A stretch of 64,000 nt of DNA. Source: Musa acuminata AAA Group. Its lineage: Eukaryota; Streptophyta; Magnoliopsida; Zingiberales; Musaceae. Location: positions 33,028,501 to 33,092,500 of the forward strand of contig NC_088337.1 in NCBI RefSeq assembly GCF_036884655.1, written 5' to 3'. Below the pieces are notes generated by a model. The model saw only the letters and a program-made list of their open reading frames with translations, did not search any database and was not told the origin of the DNA. The translations under genes and the position numbers were made by a program. Positions 63,552-64,000 of this stretch are shown here, piece by piece; within the stretch, counting starts at the first letter, position 1; every line of letters begins with the position of its first letter.

Positions 63552-64000
63552 ATGCGACCGAGAGGAGGAGGAATAAGGGTGAAGCAATGCGAGCTGTGCG
63601 TTCGGCCGGCGAGGATCCACTGTGAGTCGGATGAGGCGAGCCTATGCTGGGAGTGCGACGCCAAGGTGCACGGCGCCAACTTCCTGGTGGCGCGCCACTC
63701 CAGGTGCCTGCTCTGCCGGAGCTGCCAGTCGCCCACGCCGTGGCGCGCGGAGGGCGCCAGGCTGCGCCCCACCTTCTCAGTCTGCGAGCGGTGCGCCGCC
63801 ACCACCTCGTCCTCGGCCGAGGGCAGCGGCGGTGGCGAGGGGTGTGGCGCCGGCGACGAGGAGGAGGGAGAGGGAGAAGGCGGAAGAAGGGATCGTGAGG
63901 AGGACGAAGAGGAAGAGGAGGAGGACGACGACGAAGGGGAGAACCAGGTGGTGCCATGGTCTCTGACACCGCCTCCGGCTGCGAGCTCGTCGAGCAGCAG
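63552..64000 (+). CDS. B-box zinc finger (CONSTANS-like/BBX) protein, 5' part
   Basis: Zinc-binding transcription regulator, typically in light, flowering or hormone responses. The ATG at 63552 opens a frame that is still open at the window edge (149 codons seen). One B-box at about residues 12-57: CELCVRPARIHCESDEASLC, CWECDAKVHGANFL, VARHSRCLLC with the zinc ligands in order. A second, shorter Cys pair follows (CRSC..CERC) but does not make a full second B-box. Then comes a Gly/Glu/Asp-rich acidic linker and a QVVPWSLTPP motif. The single-B-box build recalls BBX group V or microprotein-like members. The C-terminus (CCT domain or PFVFL motif) lies outside, so the subgroup stays open. Confidence 0.88.
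   Translation, partial: MRPRGGGIRVKQCELCVRPARIHCESDEASLCWECDAKVHGANFLVARHSRCLLCRSCQSPTPWRAEGARLRPTFSVCERCAATTSSSAEGSGGGEGCGAGDEEEGEGEGGRRDREEDEEEEEEDDDEGENQVVPWSLTPPPAASSSSS

Overview
The window is nuclear DNA of a flowering plant. Its genes are intron-rich with GT..AG junctions, and they belong to plant-only families: class IV HD-ZIP, RLCK-VII kinase, PLS-type PPR, S-domain receptor kinase, cyclin-U, DUF1218 and B-box proteins. Several genes are very GC-rich (organic cation transporter, cyclin-U, B-box, S-receptor kinase ectodomain) while others are AT-rich. That bimodality is typical of monocots. A banana-like (Zingiberales) genome is my guess; it is an inference and not shown by the sequence.

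Layout. 1-1053 (-): AT-hook protein running off the left edge, with three apparent 1-base frame breaks. 4.57-5.01 kb: dead LINE RNase H piece. 5.43-7.12 kb (+): RLCK-VII (PBL-type) kinase, convergent with 7.88-11.89 kb (-): HDG2/ROC4-type HD-ZIP IV gene. 12-14.8 kb: gene-free, with GA/CT tracts and an L1-box-like site. 14.8-17.7 kb: cluster of gypsy-type LTRs. 20.0-22.4 kb (+): PPR protein. 26.2-28.8 kb (+): SLC35F-type transporter. 30.3-37.2 kb: degraded retroelements, including a solo LTR with a 5-bp target duplication inside a gypsy reverse transcriptase. 37.3-40.3 kb (+): tail-anchored protein of unknown function. 41.8-42.3 kb: laccase pseudogene. 42.55-44.66 kb (-): organic cation/carnitine transporter. 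45.9-46.7 kb (-): DUF1218 membrane protein. 47.7-49.0 kb (-): cyclin-U. 52.9-53.3 kb (+): single-EF-hand KIC/PBP1-type protein, convergent with 53.7-56.7 kb (-): G-type lectin S-receptor kinase. 57.2-61.3 kb: tandem duplication, then degenerate 39-bp arrays alternating with LTR-like blocks. 63.55 kb to the right edge (+): B-box protein behind a promoter rich in ACGT cores.

All multi-exon models were built by hand. Every one except the AT-hook gene keeps an open frame across all its junctions and reaches a length normal for its family. The genes do not form a pathway; this is ordinary gene-plus-transposon plant chromatin. Two kinase genes, one calcium sensor and one S-receptor kinase suggest surface signalling, but only as independent loci. 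I found no tRNA, rRNA, CRISPR array or new multi-gene system. The most unusual structures are the array-LTR modules at 57.9-61.3 kb, the nested solo LTR, and a frame-preserving leucine-coding intron in the RLCK gene.
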